Below are positions 27,501 through 36,095 of a stretch of DNA of 64,000 bases, one piece after another. Origin of the DNA: Xanthomonas albilineans. Its GTDB lineage: Bacteria > Pseudomonadota > Gammaproteobacteria > Xanthomonadales > Xanthomonadaceae. Each line of letters opens with the position of its first letter. Within the stretch, counting starts at the first letter, position 1. The stretch covers positions 62,001 through 126,000 of the forward strand of contig NZ_MDCB01000001.1 in assembly GCF_002939705.1 (NCBI RefSeq), written 5' to 3'. The translations under genes were made by a program, and so were the position numbers. Below the pieces are notes generated by a model that searched no databases, was not told where the DNA came from, and saw only the letters and a list, made by a program, of their open reading frames with translations.

Positions 27501-30500
27501 ATGAGCAATCGAGCAAAGAACGCGATATGCCGGGACTGGCTCCTTGCGGTGGTGGCAGGCGTGTTGATCGGGACCGCCGGTGGCGCTGGCGCGGATGTGG
27601 ATGTCTCGCAGTCGCCGCTGTATCTGGGGAGCGCGGTGCCGGGAAACCTGGCATTCGTGGCGTCGACCGAATACCCCACCGTCATCAGCAAGGCGAATCT
27701 GTCCGACGTCTATTCCCCTACGGTCAAGTTCGTTGGTTATTTCGATTCCAGTAAGTGCTATCAATACCATTACAACGCCAGCGACGAAACGGATCGTTAC
27801 TTCTATCCTGTCAGCTTGCTGACGGGCAATAGTTATGCTTGCCCAAGTTCTAGCAATCTATGGTCCGGTAATTTTCTGAATTGGGCCGCTACCCAGACCA
27901 TCGACCCGTTCCGCTCGGCCTTGACCGGTGGTTACCGTTCGCGCGATACCACCACCGAAACCATTCTGGAAAAGGCGATTGCCGATCGGCCGTCGACTGG
28001 CGATTTCCCGCGGCGTACGATCAGCAACAATCCGGGGCTTATCGCGGGTGGTACGCCTGCACGCTGGCAGAACTTCAATATGCAGATTGATGGTCTTGGC
28101 AACCAAATGTACTTCAGCAACAACACCAACTTCAACAACACCAACTTCAGCATCAGCAACCCTGGCACGCCGATTCCTTACAATCCAAGCGTCCATACGT
28201 TGAATGGAGCTAATGTCAATCCCAGGGACGGTACGCCATGCGGGTTTTCTAGGGGGTGCGTCCCGGATTCGACCTTGATCTTCCAGGTGTCGGTTCGGGT
28301 CAAGGTCTGCGATGCTAGCAAGGGAATCTCCTACCTAGAGGATAATTGCGTTGCCTATCCGAGTGGTAATTACAAGCCCGAAGGCTTGATTCAGGAGTAT
28401 TCCAAGCGGGTCCGTTACAGTATCTTCGGCTACAAGGATGTGGACATCCAGCAGGGTTCCGGTGCCGACAGCGGGATCCTGCGTGCTAGGCAGAAGTTCG
28501 TTGGTCCCTATACCTACAATCCCGATAAAGGGACGCTTCTCAATGCGGCCAGTGAGTGGGATCCAAGCACCGGCATCATCTACAAAAATCCCGATGCTAC
28601 CGATGCCGCGAACACGATTGCTGGAGCTTCCAATCCCATCGTCAACAGTGGTGTCATCAATTACCTGAACAAATTCGGCCAGCTCAATACTGGAAAAAAC
28701 ATCAAAAGCTTCGACGATGTCAGCGAGCTTTACTACGCGGCTATCCGTTATTTCAAGAACCAGGGCAACATCGCGGCGTATTCGGCGTTGAGTGGTTCAT
28801 CGTTGAACATGTATCAGCAGGCTGACGGTTTTCCGGTCATTACCAACTGGGACGATCCTATTGCCTACCGTTGTCAGGTCAATGTGATTTTGGGTATTGG
28901 CGATACCAATACCCACTACGATAAGAATCTGCCAGGCAACAATACCAACCTGGCAGGTGAGCCGCCCAAGCCTCCGGAAGTGTCCGCCGACAACACCGTG
29001 AACGTGATGACGCGTATGACGCAAATCTGGCAGAAGGAGGGGCTCAGCCCAGCCCAGGCGGCGGCCCGTACAAACAGCGGTCAATTCAACCCTGGAGGAT
29101 CTGGTAATTCCGCTTTCATCGCGGCGCTCGCCTACGATGCGCATACCAAGGATTTGCGTCCGGACACTGCTAAGAATGGCTTGCCTGGCATGCAGACCCT
29201 GTCCACGTATTGGGTGGATGCTGTGGAGTATAATCAATACTACGGGCCAGCCACCAATCAATTCTGGTTGGCGGCGAAATATGGCGGTTTCCAGGTGCCG
29301 CAAGGCTACGATCCGGATACCAATCTGGGTCCCTTGCCAGACTCTACATGGTGGGACGGCAGTTCCTACGTCAACGGGGATACCACGTTCAAACAGGCGA
29401 ACAACTATTACGGCGTTGGTGACGCGAGCAAGATGCTGGCCAGCCTGCGCAATGCGTTCGAGCACATCATCCAGCAAGTCGTAGGCTCCGCCGCATCGCT
29501 CGCCAGTAATACAAGCAAGCTGGAATCCGGTGCCAGGGTCTATCAATCCCTGTTTTACAGCGGCACTTGGCGTGGCGATGTGGTTGCCTACGACGTCAAT
29601 CAAACCACCGGTGCGCTGACCCAGGCGTGGAGCGCGAACGCGAATTTTCCCCTGTGGAGTTCCCGGACGATTAAGTTCGCCAAAGTTGATGGGGTCACTA
29701 CCAGCATGGCCGACTTTGCCTACGGCAATCTGAGCAACACGCCGCTGGCATCGGCCACGCAAAATCAGATCAATTATCTGCGCGGCGACCGTTCCCAAGA
29801 AAAAGGTGGCACTCCTGGTGGTAATCTTCGTGCGCGTACCGGCATCATGGGCGATATCGTCGATTCGCAGCCGGTCTACGTGGCCGCACCCAATCCTCAG
29901 CTCTACAGCGCCGCGAAGTTCACCGGCGCCAGCAGCTATGCCGCTTTCGCTGCCAATAATTCCAAGCGCACGCCGATGCTGTACGTAGGCGCCAATGACG
30001 GCATGCTGCATGCGTTCGATGCCACGTCAGGTGTCGAGAAGTTCGCTTTCGTGCCGAAAGCGGCGATGACCGGATTGCTGGACTATACCGATCCGAATTA
30101 CCAGCACCGCTATTATGTCGATGGCGAGCTCACCGTGTCGGATGTCTACACGGTGGCGAATGGCTGGCGCTCTGTCTTGGTCGGTACCATGGGGCGGGGA
30201 GGACAGGGCATGTTTGCACTGGATGTGACCGATCCCAATAACATTTCCTTGCTCTGGGATAAGACATCCACGGACATCCCTGCGCTAGGCAACAACCTAG
30301 GCAAACCGATCATCGGGCAGCTTGTCGATGGCCAGTGGTACGTGATGCTGGGCAACGGCCCCAATAATAGCGCCGATTCGGCCACTCTGGTGCTGGTCAA
30401 CGTGTTGACCGGCGCGGCGACGACTATCAACACCAATGCCAAGGGGAGCAATGGCTTGTCGCCGGTGCTGGCGTGGTCTTCCAACAATAATTTCATCATC

Positions 30501-31298
30501 GACCGAATTTATGCCGGCGATTTGCAAGGCAACATGTGGCGCTTCAGCATGAGCGGCATTACCGGCACGCCGAGTAAATTGTTCAGTGCAACCTACGGGG
30601 GCACTGTGCAGCCGATCACCGCGGCCCCGGCTGCGGCGAAGGATCCGGCCACAGGGCTGAGTTGGGTGTTTTTCGGGACCGGCAAGTATCTGTCCACTGC
30701 CGATCTGAGCAACAAAGATGTGCAGACTTGGTACGGCCTCATTGATCGTGGCAGTACGATTCCTTCCAGCCGTTCTACGTTGAATCAGGTCAACATCTTG
30801 CAGGAGGGTGTGGTCAATGGTTATCCGGTTCGGGTGATCGACGACAAGCCGACTCCTGGCCAGGATGGCTGGTACATGGATCTGCTGTCGCCTCCGGCGC
30901 TGCCGAATACCCCGCGGATACCGCAGGGCGAGCGCATGGTGGTCTCCAACTTTTTCCAGGGAACGGCGTTGATCGGCACCACGCGTATTCCCGATTCCGG
31001 TGATGTGTGCAGTCCCAGTGGCAAGGGCTTCGTGATGGCGATCAATCCATTTACGGGCGGACGCTTGCCGCAGTCGTTCTTCGATCTGGATGGCAGCGGC
31101 GGTTCCGGCAGCGGCGATACACTCAATGGCGTTCCGGTTTCGGGAGTTGGCCTGAACAGTAGTCCCAACAACCCGATCTTCATCGGTAATCAGATGCAGG
31201 TCGGCTTGGACAATGGCACTACGACTACCTTTGGCACCAACAGCAGCGCGCTCGGTATGAAGCGCGTATCCTGGCGCGAACTTCAGAGGAAAGATTGA
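27501..31298 (+). CDS. pilY1: Type IV pilus tip adhesin/assembly factor PilY1
   Basis: The protein has 1265 residues. A signal peptide ends near GGAGA (about residue 31). A large N-terminal region of low conservation is followed by the PilC/PilY1 beta-propeller (about 700-1150, with the [15 protein letters not shown] and [16 protein letters not shown] segments). The C-terminal region carries Gly/Ser/Asp-rich stretches such as [11 protein letters not shown]. PilY1 acts in pilus extension and surface sensing, and works with the minor pilins encoded upstream. ATG 27501 was chosen 10 bp after pilX. Confidence 0.92.
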   Translation: MSNRAKNAICRDWLLAVVAGVLIGTAGGAGADVDVSQSPLYLGSAVPGNLAFVASTEYPTVISKANLSDVYSPTVKFVGYFDSSKCYQYHYNASDETDRYFYPVSLLTGNSYACPSSSNLWSGNFLNWAATQTIDPFRSALTGGYRSRDTTTETILEKAIADRPSTGDFPRRTISNNPGLIAGGTPARWQNFNMQIDGLGNQMYFSNNTNFNNTNFSISNPGTPIPYNPSVHTLNGANVNPRDGTPCGFSRGCVPDSTLIFQVSVRVKVCDASKGISYLEDNCVAYPSGNYKPEGLIQEYSKRVRYSIFGYKDVDIQQGSGADSGILRARQKFVGPYTYNPDKGTLLNAASEWDPSTGIIYKNPDATDAANTIAGASNPIVNSGVINYLNKFGQLNTGKNIKSFDDVSELYYAAIRYFKNQGNIAAYSALSGSSLNMYQQADGFPVITNWDDPIAYRCQVNVILGIGDTNTHYDKNLPGNNTNLAGEPPKPPEVSADNTVNVMTRMTQIWQKEGLSPAQAAARTNSGQFNPGGSGNSAFIAALAYDAHTKDLRPDTAKNGLPGMQTLSTYWVDAVEYNQYYGPATNQFWLAAKYGGFQVPQGYDPDTNLGPLPDSTWWDGSSYVNGDTTFKQANNYYGVGDASKMLASLRNAFEHIIQQVVGSAASLASNTSKLESGARVYQSLFYSGTWRGDVVAYDVNQTTGALTQAWSANANFPLWSSRTIKFAKVDGVTTSMADFAYGNLSNTPLASATQNQINYLRGDRSQEKGGTPGGNLRARTGIMGDIVDSQPVYVAAPNPQLYSAAKFTGASSYAAFAANNSKRTPMLYVGANDGMLHAFDATSGVEKFAFVPKAAMTGLLDYTDPNYQHRYYVDGELTVSDVYTVANGWRSVLVGTMGRGGQGMFALDVTDPNNISLLWDKTSTDIPALGNNLGKPIIGQLVDGQWYVMLGNGPNNSADSATLVLVNVLTGAATTINTNAKGSNGLSPVLAWSSNNNFIIDRIYAGDLQGNMWRFSMSGITGTPSKLFSATYGGTVQPITAAPAAAKDPATGLSWVFFGTGKYLSTADLSNKDVQTWYGLIDRGSTIPSSRSTLNQVNILQEGVVNGYPVRVIDDKPTPGQDGWYMDLLSPPALPNTPRIPQGERMVVSNFFQGTALIGTTRIPDSGDVCSPSGKGFVMAINPFTGGRLPQSFFDLDGSGGSGSGDTLNGVPVSGVGLNSSPNNPIFIGNQMQVGLDNGTTTTFGTNSSALGMKRVSWRELQRKD

Positions 31299-31708
31299 TG
31301 CGACAGTTTTCTCTACCGGCACGGCGCCGGCAGTCTGGCTTCACCTTGATCGAGCTGATGATCGTGGTGGCGATCGTGGGCATCCTGGCCGGCATTGCCT
31401 TCGCCAGCTACCAGTGGTCCATCGTCAAATCGCGTCGTTCGGCGGCGGAGGTCTGTCTGCAGCAGGCGGCTCAGCTGATGGAGCGTTATTACACTGCGAA
31501 TATGACCTATGTCGGGGCGCCTGCGCCGGCGGCCGCTTGCCCGGACCTGGCGCAGTTCTACAAGATTGATTATGCGAAAGGTCAGCCCGCCGCCACGACT
31601 TTCATTCTGAACGCGGTTCCGACAGCGCTTCAGAGCGATGCGACATGCGGCACACTCGGTTTGGATCAGGCCGGCACACGTACTGCGGCGGCGGCGAACT
31701 GTTGGTGA
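31298..31708 (+). CDS. pilE: Type IV minor pilin PilE
   Basis: The protein has 136 residues. The prepilin motif RQSGFTLIELMIVVAIVGIL is followed by a short C-terminal domain with four cysteines. It contains RYYTANMTYVGAP, as in PilE-like minor pilins of Pseudomonas and Xanthomonas. It is the last gene of the operon. The ATG overlaps the pilY1 stop by one base (TGATG), and a TTG at 31295 is an alternative start. Confidence 0.88.
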   Translation: MRQFSLPARRRQSGFTLIELMIVVAIVGILAGIAFASYQWSIVKSRRSAAEVCLQQAAQLMERYYTANMTYVGAPAPAAACPDLAQFYKIDYAKGQPAATTFILNAVPTALQSDATCGTLGLDQAGTRTAAAANCW

Positions 31709-31756
31709 CCCTCCAGAGTGGTCTCGTGACCCCTTCCTTGTCCGGCCGCCTGCCTC

Positions 31757-31783
31757 TTGTCAGGCATCGAGCACCTATATACA
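31757..31783 (+). promoter_or_regulatory. Candidate promoter of tRNA-Asn
   Basis: TTGTCA at 31757-31762 and TATACA at 31778-31783 are separated by 15 bp, which is short. The -10 lies 12 bp before the tRNA 5' end. Confidence 0.4.
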
Positions 31784-31795
31784 ATTCGGCTCCCC

Positions 31796-31872
31796 GCCCG
31801 AATAGCTCAGCCGGTTAGAGCACTTGACTGTTAATCAGGGGGTCGTTGGTTCGAGTCCAACTTCGGGCGCCA
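31796..31872 (+). tRNA. tRNA-Asn (GUU)
   Basis: The 77-nt cloverleaf has acceptor arms GCCCGAA and TTCGGGC, a D-arm TAGCTCAGCCGGTTAGAGC, an anticodon loop CTGTTAA with anticodon GTT, a T-arm with GGTTCGAGTCC, and an encoded CCA end. Confidence 0.97.
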
Positions 31873-31888
31873 TATGATTCAAACAGTT

Positions 31889-31912
31889 AGGGTCGCGAAA
31901 GCGGCCCTTTTT
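31889..31912 (+). terminator. Terminator after tRNA-Asn
   Basis: An 8-bp stem AGGGTCGC/GCGGCCCT (one G-T pair) with a GAAA loop is followed by a T run. It begins 17 bp after the tRNA CCA end. Confidence 0.85.
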
Positions 31913-32162
31913 GCTGGCGGACGTAAAATTGGGCGTAAAATTGATGCCCAGACCGGACGGCGGCGCATCTCACAGTTGGCGAGGATGGAAGGGGCGGTGA
32001 CCCACCCTAAATCCGACTGGTACTCAGAGCGGGAGGACGTCGCAACCTCAAACGTTGCCATGGTTCCAATGGCAATTTGCCGCCTGTAGAGTTCGAGTGC
32101 CGCTACGCGTAACCAAGGTCATGAGTGTTTACAGAACCCTGGGCAAGTCGCCGGGAGCAGCG

Positions 32163-32207
32163 AAAAGGCCCTAAAGTCCCGCATTTCTGCGGCTTTTAGA
32201 GCCTTTT
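32163..32207 (-). terminator. Terminator after tRNA-Pro (bidirectional in form)
   Basis: A long imperfect stem runs AAAAGGCTCTAAA.. against ..TTTAGGGCCTTTT on the minus strand, with a central GCA/TGC closing the loop. It has A/T tracts at both ends. It lies 16 bp downstream of tRNA-Pro. Confidence 0.8.
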
Positions 32208-32222
32208 CTCTGTTCTATCACT

Positions 32223-32299
<77 letters not shown>

Positions 32300-32645
32300 A
32301 AGGAGCCGTACATGATACGGGTGTCACCCGCCCTCGGCAAGATCCTTGGCGAAAATATTCAGTCGCTTGGACTCGTGATCATAAACATGGTCGGCCCCGA
32401 ATCTAATGCCGTTGAGGATGGTAATGCCGGCATCCCAGGCGGAGCGGGTTGGAAGTAGGTTGGCGCCAGGGAGTGGAAAGAGTGCAAAGCTAACGGTGCG
32501 CATTGATGTGGGGGCTGGTGGTGTCGGAAGACGACTGCGGCTATGTCGCCACGGCGTTTGCGTAGTAGCACTGCTGTCAAGGGTGAGGGTGTTGCCATCG
32601 GTGGCGATAGCGGCAAGACCGCATTGTGCGATGGAGGCGAGCGAT
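32300..32645. other. Intergenic region between tRNA-Pro and the MetX-family gene
   Basis: This 346-bp stretch contains the tRNA-Pro promoter at its left end. Otherwise I see no gene, terminator or repeat. Short ORFs here lack coding character. Confidence 0.4.
32312..32340 (-). promoter_or_regulatory. Candidate sigma-70 promoter of tRNA-Pro
   Basis: On the minus strand TTGCCG (32340-32335) and TATCAT (32317-32312) are separated by 17 bp. They are 12 bp from the tRNA 5' end. Confidence 0.55.
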
Positions 32646-33758
32646 TTACAGCGTGTCCAGGAATTGCCGTAGCGCTGGCCCGAAACGTGCGAAATCGACT
32701 AGGAAGGCATCGTGCCCCTGCGGCGAGTCCAGGCCGATGAACTGTGCGTCGGCGCCACCATTGCGCAGGCCTTCGGCGATCTGTTCCTGTTGTTGCACGG
32801 GGAACAGGATGTCGGTGTTGGCGCCGATGGCCAGGGCGCGCGCGATGCGGATCGTCGCCAGCCCGGCAAGGATGTCGCCATCGCCGTATTCGGCCAGATC
32901 GAACCAGTCCATCGAGCGGCTCAGATACAGGTAGCAGTTGGGGTCGAAGCGGCGCACGAAACGCCGCGCGTGGCCTTCGAGGTAGCTTTCGACTTGGAAC
33001 TCCAGGCCGAATGGATCCTCATCGGTCTGGTCCGAGTCCAGTCGTACGCGACCGAAGCGGCCGTCCCACTCCAGCGCCGAACGGTAAGTGATCACGCCGA
33101 GTTTGCGCGCCATGCGCATGCCCGATTCGGGATAGCGGGTTTCGTCGTAGTCGCCGCCGTTCCATTTCGGGTCCAGGCGGATCGCTTCGCGTTGCAATGA
33201 GCGGATCGCGATCGAGAACGGCAGCGCCTGCGCGCTACCAGAAATGTTGAGATGGCTGCGCGCCAGTCCGGGATGCTGGCGCAACAGCGCCAATGCGGTC
33301 ATGCCGCCCATGGAATTACCGATCAGGCAGGCCAGTTGCGCGATGCCCAGCGCACGCACCACGTGCGCGGCGGCGGCGGCGCCGTCTTCGATCGATAACT
33401 CCGGAAAGCGCAAGCGGTACGGCTGGCCATCGTCCGGATGCGGCGATGCCGGACCGGTCGAGCCTTTGCAACTGCCCAATGCGTTCATGCAGATCACGAA
33501 CCAGCGTTGCGTATCGATCGGTTTACCGGGGCCAAGCATGTGTTCCCACCAGCCCGGTGTGGGATCGTCGGCGTGCGCGGCGGCATGCGCGTCCGGCGAC
33601 AGCCCGGTGACGATCAGGATCGCGTTGCCGCGGTCTGCCGCCAGCGTGCCCCAGGTTTCGTAAGCCACGCGCGCGTCGCGCAAGTAGCCGCCGCGTTTCA
33701 TCGGGAACGGCGAGGGCAGGGCGAGAAAGCGGCTACCGGGCGGGATGAATTCGGTCAT
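32646..33758 (-). CDS. MetX-family O-acyltransferase (probable serine or homoserine O-succinyltransferase)
   Basis: The protein is a 370-residue alpha/beta-hydrolase-fold acyltransferase. The nucleophile is Ser149 in CLIGNSMGGMTAL, and the catalytic Asp and His lie in GANTDILFP and SPQGHDAFL. It is the protein annotated metX in Xanthomonadaceae. Work on MetX families showed that Xanthomonas members are succinyltransferases and that some act on serine in cysteine synthesis. Which substrate applies here cannot be read from the sequence. It is a single gene on the minus strand, 231 bp from ccmI. Confidence 0.85.
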   Translation of the reverse strand: MTEFIPPGSRFLALPSPFPMKRGGYLRDARVAYETWGTLAADRGNAILIVTGLSPDAHAAAHADDPTPGWWEHMLGPGKPIDTQRWFVICMNALGSCKGSTGPASPHPDDGQPYRLRFPELSIEDGAAAAAHVVRALGIAQLACLIGNSMGGMTALALLRQHPGLARSHLNISGSAQALPFSIAIRSLQREAIRLDPKWNGGDYDETRYPESGMRMARKLGVITYRSALEWDGRFGRVRLDSDQTDEDPFGLEFQVESYLEGHARRFVRRFDPNCYLYLSRSMDWFDLAEYGDGDILAGLATIRIARALAIGANTDILFPVQQQEQIAEGLRNGGADAQFIGLDSPQGHDAFLVDFARFGPALRQFLDTL

Positions 33759-33863
33759 GCGCCGATTCTAGAGCGTGTGCTGCACGTTAGCGGTATAGGG
33801 AAGTGTCGCGTCGTTAGTGCGATAGCGGCGTTGTGTACGAAATCCGATTGCGCGTTCCTCAGT

Positions 33864-33889
33864 GATACGGCGTGCGTGGTCGCCGTATC
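33864..33889. promoter_or_regulatory. 9-bp-arm inverted repeat upstream of the MetX-family gene
   Basis: GATACGGCG and CGCCGTATC flank an 8-bp spacer. It lies between the end of ccmI and the acyltransferase start, 106 bp upstream of the latter. There is no T run on either side. It may be an operator or a hairpin at the 3' end of the ccm transcript. Confidence 0.35.
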
Positions 33890-33989
33890 GATAGCGGGTC
33901 TGTACCGACATCGCAGGCGTTGGCCGTGCTTGCGTCGCGCATGTGACCTGTCCTGGCATGGGGAGGTGTGTGTCGATGCGAAGTTTGCT

Positions 33990-35033
33990 TCAGTGCTTGC
34001 CGATTCTCAGTTGCACCGGCGCGCTGGTCGGCAGCGTCACTATCACCGCTGCCGATTCCATGTCGCCGTCCTGACGTTTCGCATCGCCGCTGGCCGATAG
34101 CCGCGCGACTACTTCGACTTGCCGTAGTTGCGACAACGTCTGCGTCGGCATCGGACGGTCCGCATCGCTGAGCGTGACCCGCAACGGCAACGCTCCCAGC
34201 GGTTGTTTTTGCACCGCGACCGGCATCGGGGAGCCACCGGGCACGCGTGCGATCACGAAGAGACTGGCATCCTTGCGTAGACGCATGCTTGCGGCGACAT
34301 CCGGCTCCACCGAGACAACCACAGTCAGTGTCGCGGCGGCGGGCGTTGTACTGCCGGTTACGCGCTTGGTGCCGGCGATCGCCGTTGTCGGCAATGCCGG
34401 TAGGCCGGCGGCGGCACGGGCGGTATCGATCTGCGGGCGCAAGGCCTCGGCGGTTTCAGCATCCACGCGCGGCAGCAACGTTTGCCAGGTGGCGGCAGCG
34501 GCGCCATTTTGGCCGCGTTGGCGTTGCGCGATCCCCAGGAACCAGGCTGCGCGTTCGCTGTTCGGTGCGACCTGCAACGCCTTTTGTAGCCAGGCGAGCG
34601 CCTTGTCGTCGAAACGGCGCTGCGGGTCGGCGAGCGCACGCGCCTGGGCGGCTTCGATCAGGATTGGTGCCTGATCCGGTGCCAGGCTTACTGCCCGGGC
34701 GAAGGCGGCGGCGGCCTCGGCATGGCGTCCCAGCGCGCGCTGACTGCGGCCCAACAACGCCCAGCCGTCGGCGCGCGCGGGGTCTTTACGCAATGCCGTC
34801 TGCAATTGCGCGATGCCTTCCTCCAGTGTGCGCGGTGCCTGGCGTTGTTGCGCCTGCAACGCCTTTGGCGTGCCGATCAGGGCGTATAGCGCAGCGGTCG
34901 CCGCACTCAGCGCTAGTACCGCCACCGCGAGCAGTGCGCGACTGCGGCGATCACCGCGCAGCGGCCACAGCACCGCCGCGAACACCAATGCTGCCAGTAC
35001 CACGGCGATACTGGACATCTGCCAACTCAGCAT
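33990..35033 (-). CDS. ccmI: Cytochrome c biogenesis protein CcmI
   Basis: The protein has 347 residues. Two N-terminal membrane helices (about 8-52) are followed by TPR repeats (about 70-200, with GWALLGRSQRALGRHAEAAAAFARAVSLAP). A C-terminal beta-rich periplasmic domain ends the protein. CcmI presents apocytochrome c to the CcmF/H haem lyase. It is the last gene of the ccm operon. It starts at 35033, 4 bp after ccmH. Confidence 0.92.
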   Translation of the reverse strand: MLSWQMSSIAVVLAALVFAAVLWPLRGDRRSRALLAVAVLALSAATAALYALIGTPKALQAQQRQAPRTLEEGIAQLQTALRKDPARADGWALLGRSQRALGRHAEAAAAFARAVSLAPDQAPILIEAAQARALADPQRRFDDKALAWLQKALQVAPNSERAAWFLGIAQRQRGQNGAAAATWQTLLPRVDAETAEALRPQIDTARAAAGLPALPTTAIAGTKRVTGSTTPAAATLTVVVSVEPDVAASMRLRKDASLFVIARVPGGSPMPVAVQKQPLGALPLRVTLSDADRPMPTQTLSQLRQVEVVARLSASGDAKRQDGDMESAAVIVTLPTSAPVQLRIGKH

Positions 35034-35037
35034 CGCC

Positions 35038-35493
35038 TCACCACTCCTGTTGATCTTGCAGTGGCGCGGCGTTCGCGGCTGTGGTGCGTCGACGCACCAG
35101 TCGGGCCAGCAGCAGCGTACCAGCGCCGAGCAGCGTCAGTGGCCCGAACCACAGCAGCCAGGTTCGCGCTTCGAGTTGTGGCCGATAGAGCACGAACTCG
35201 CCATAGCGGGCGACCAGGAACTGCTTGATCTGCGCGTCGGAGCGGCCCTGCTGCATCAGCTCCAGCACTTCGCGGCGCAGATCCATGGCGATCTGCGCAT
35301 GCGAATCGGCCAGCGATTGGTTCTGGCATTGCACGCAGCGCAACTCGGCGGTCAATGCATGGAAGCGCGCTTCCTCGGCGGCGGAGCGGTAGGCCAGCGG
35401 GGTCGGGTCGGAGACCGGCGCGGCGCCGGCCAGCGTGGACCACGCCAACAGCACCAGCAGTCCACACCGCAACGCGCGCCGGCGGCGGTTCAT
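35038..35493 (-). CDS. ccmH: Cytochrome c biogenesis protein CcmH
   Basis: The protein has 151 residues. A signal peptide is followed by the redox motif LRCVQCQNQ (Cys53, Cys56), which reduces apocytochrome c thiols, then a C-terminal transmembrane helix and a short cytoplasmic tail. It is the short CcmH form, with CcmI separate. The start overlaps the ccmG stop by 4 bp. Confidence 0.95.
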   Translation of the reverse strand: MNRRRRALRCGLLVLLAWSTLAGAAPVSDPTPLAYRSAAEEARFHALTAELRCVQCQNQSLADSHAQIAMDLRREVLELMQQGRSDAQIKQFLVARYGEFVLYRPQLEARTWLLWFGPLTLLGAGTLLLARLVRRRTTAANAAPLQDQQEW

Positions 35494-36095
35494 TGGCCGG
35501 CCTGGCCTGACGTCGCTGCGGGAGCCGCGCGTTCGGCTTGGTGCAGCGCCGGCAGCAGTTCGTTCTGGATGATGGGCTCGGTCAGTGGCCCGGCATGCTT
35601 CCAGCGCACCACGCCGTGCGCGTCGACCAGGAAGGTCTCCGGCGCTGCGGCCACGCCCCAATCGATCGCGGTGCGGCCATCGGGATCGAACAGCACCGCC
35701 AGGAATGGGTTGCCCAACTGCTCCAGCCAGTGCAGGGCATCGTCGCGCGTGTCTTTCCAGTCGTAGCCGATCACGCGTACGCGCTTGCTCAGGGCGAAGT
35801 GGGTCAGGATCGGGTGTTCTTCGCGGCAGGACGGGCACCAACTGCCCCAGACGTTGAGCACATAGGGCGCGCCGAGCAAGTCGCGGCTGTGCACGCGCAC
35901 CGTGGCGTCGTGCAACAAGGGCAGCGTGAACGTTGGCGCGGGCTTGCCGATCAGCGTCGATGGCAGTGCATCCCGATCGGCGCTGCCGGAATGCTTGACC
36001 GCGTAGAGCAGCAGCGCCAGCAGGCAGAGGCAGCACAGTGCGCCGAGCAGGATGGCAGGTAGGGGCAGGCGAGGTGAGGTGGGATTAGACATCAT
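35490..36095 (-). CDS. ccmG: Thiol:disulfide interchange protein CcmG (DsbE)
   Basis: The protein is a 201-residue membrane-anchored thioredoxin-like protein with one N-terminal helix (about 12-33). The active site is WGSWCPSC (Cys87, Cys90). It keeps the c-type haem-binding cysteines reduced, working with CcmH. It overlaps ccmF and ccmH by 4 bp each. Confidence 0.95.
   Translation of the reverse strand: MMSNPTSPRLPLPAILLGALCCLCLLALLLYAVKHSGSADRDALPSTLIGKPAPTFTLPLLHDATVRVHSRDLLGAPYVLNVWGSWCPSCREEHPILTHFALSKRVRVIGYDWKDTRDDALHWLEQLGNPFLAVLFDPDGRTAIDWGVAAAPETFLVDAHGVVRWKHAGPLTEPIIQNELLPALHQAERAAPAATSGQAGQ

Larger units (their letters stand above)
31873..32222. other. Region between tRNA-Asn and tRNA-Pro
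   Basis: This 350-bp stretch has no convincing gene. It holds a terminator for each tRNA (31889-31912 and 32163-32207). It also holds a short direct repeat of GTAAAATTG at 31923-31931 and 31935-31943. The bases downstream of a tRNA are a usual integration site, but no integrase gene or second tRNA end copy is visible. Confidence 0.5.

Noticed and set aside
33759-33989. SAM-type riboswitch upstream of the MetX-family gene
   Set aside because: No SAM-I, SAM-II or SAH riboswitch core is recognisable, only a simple inverted repeat.
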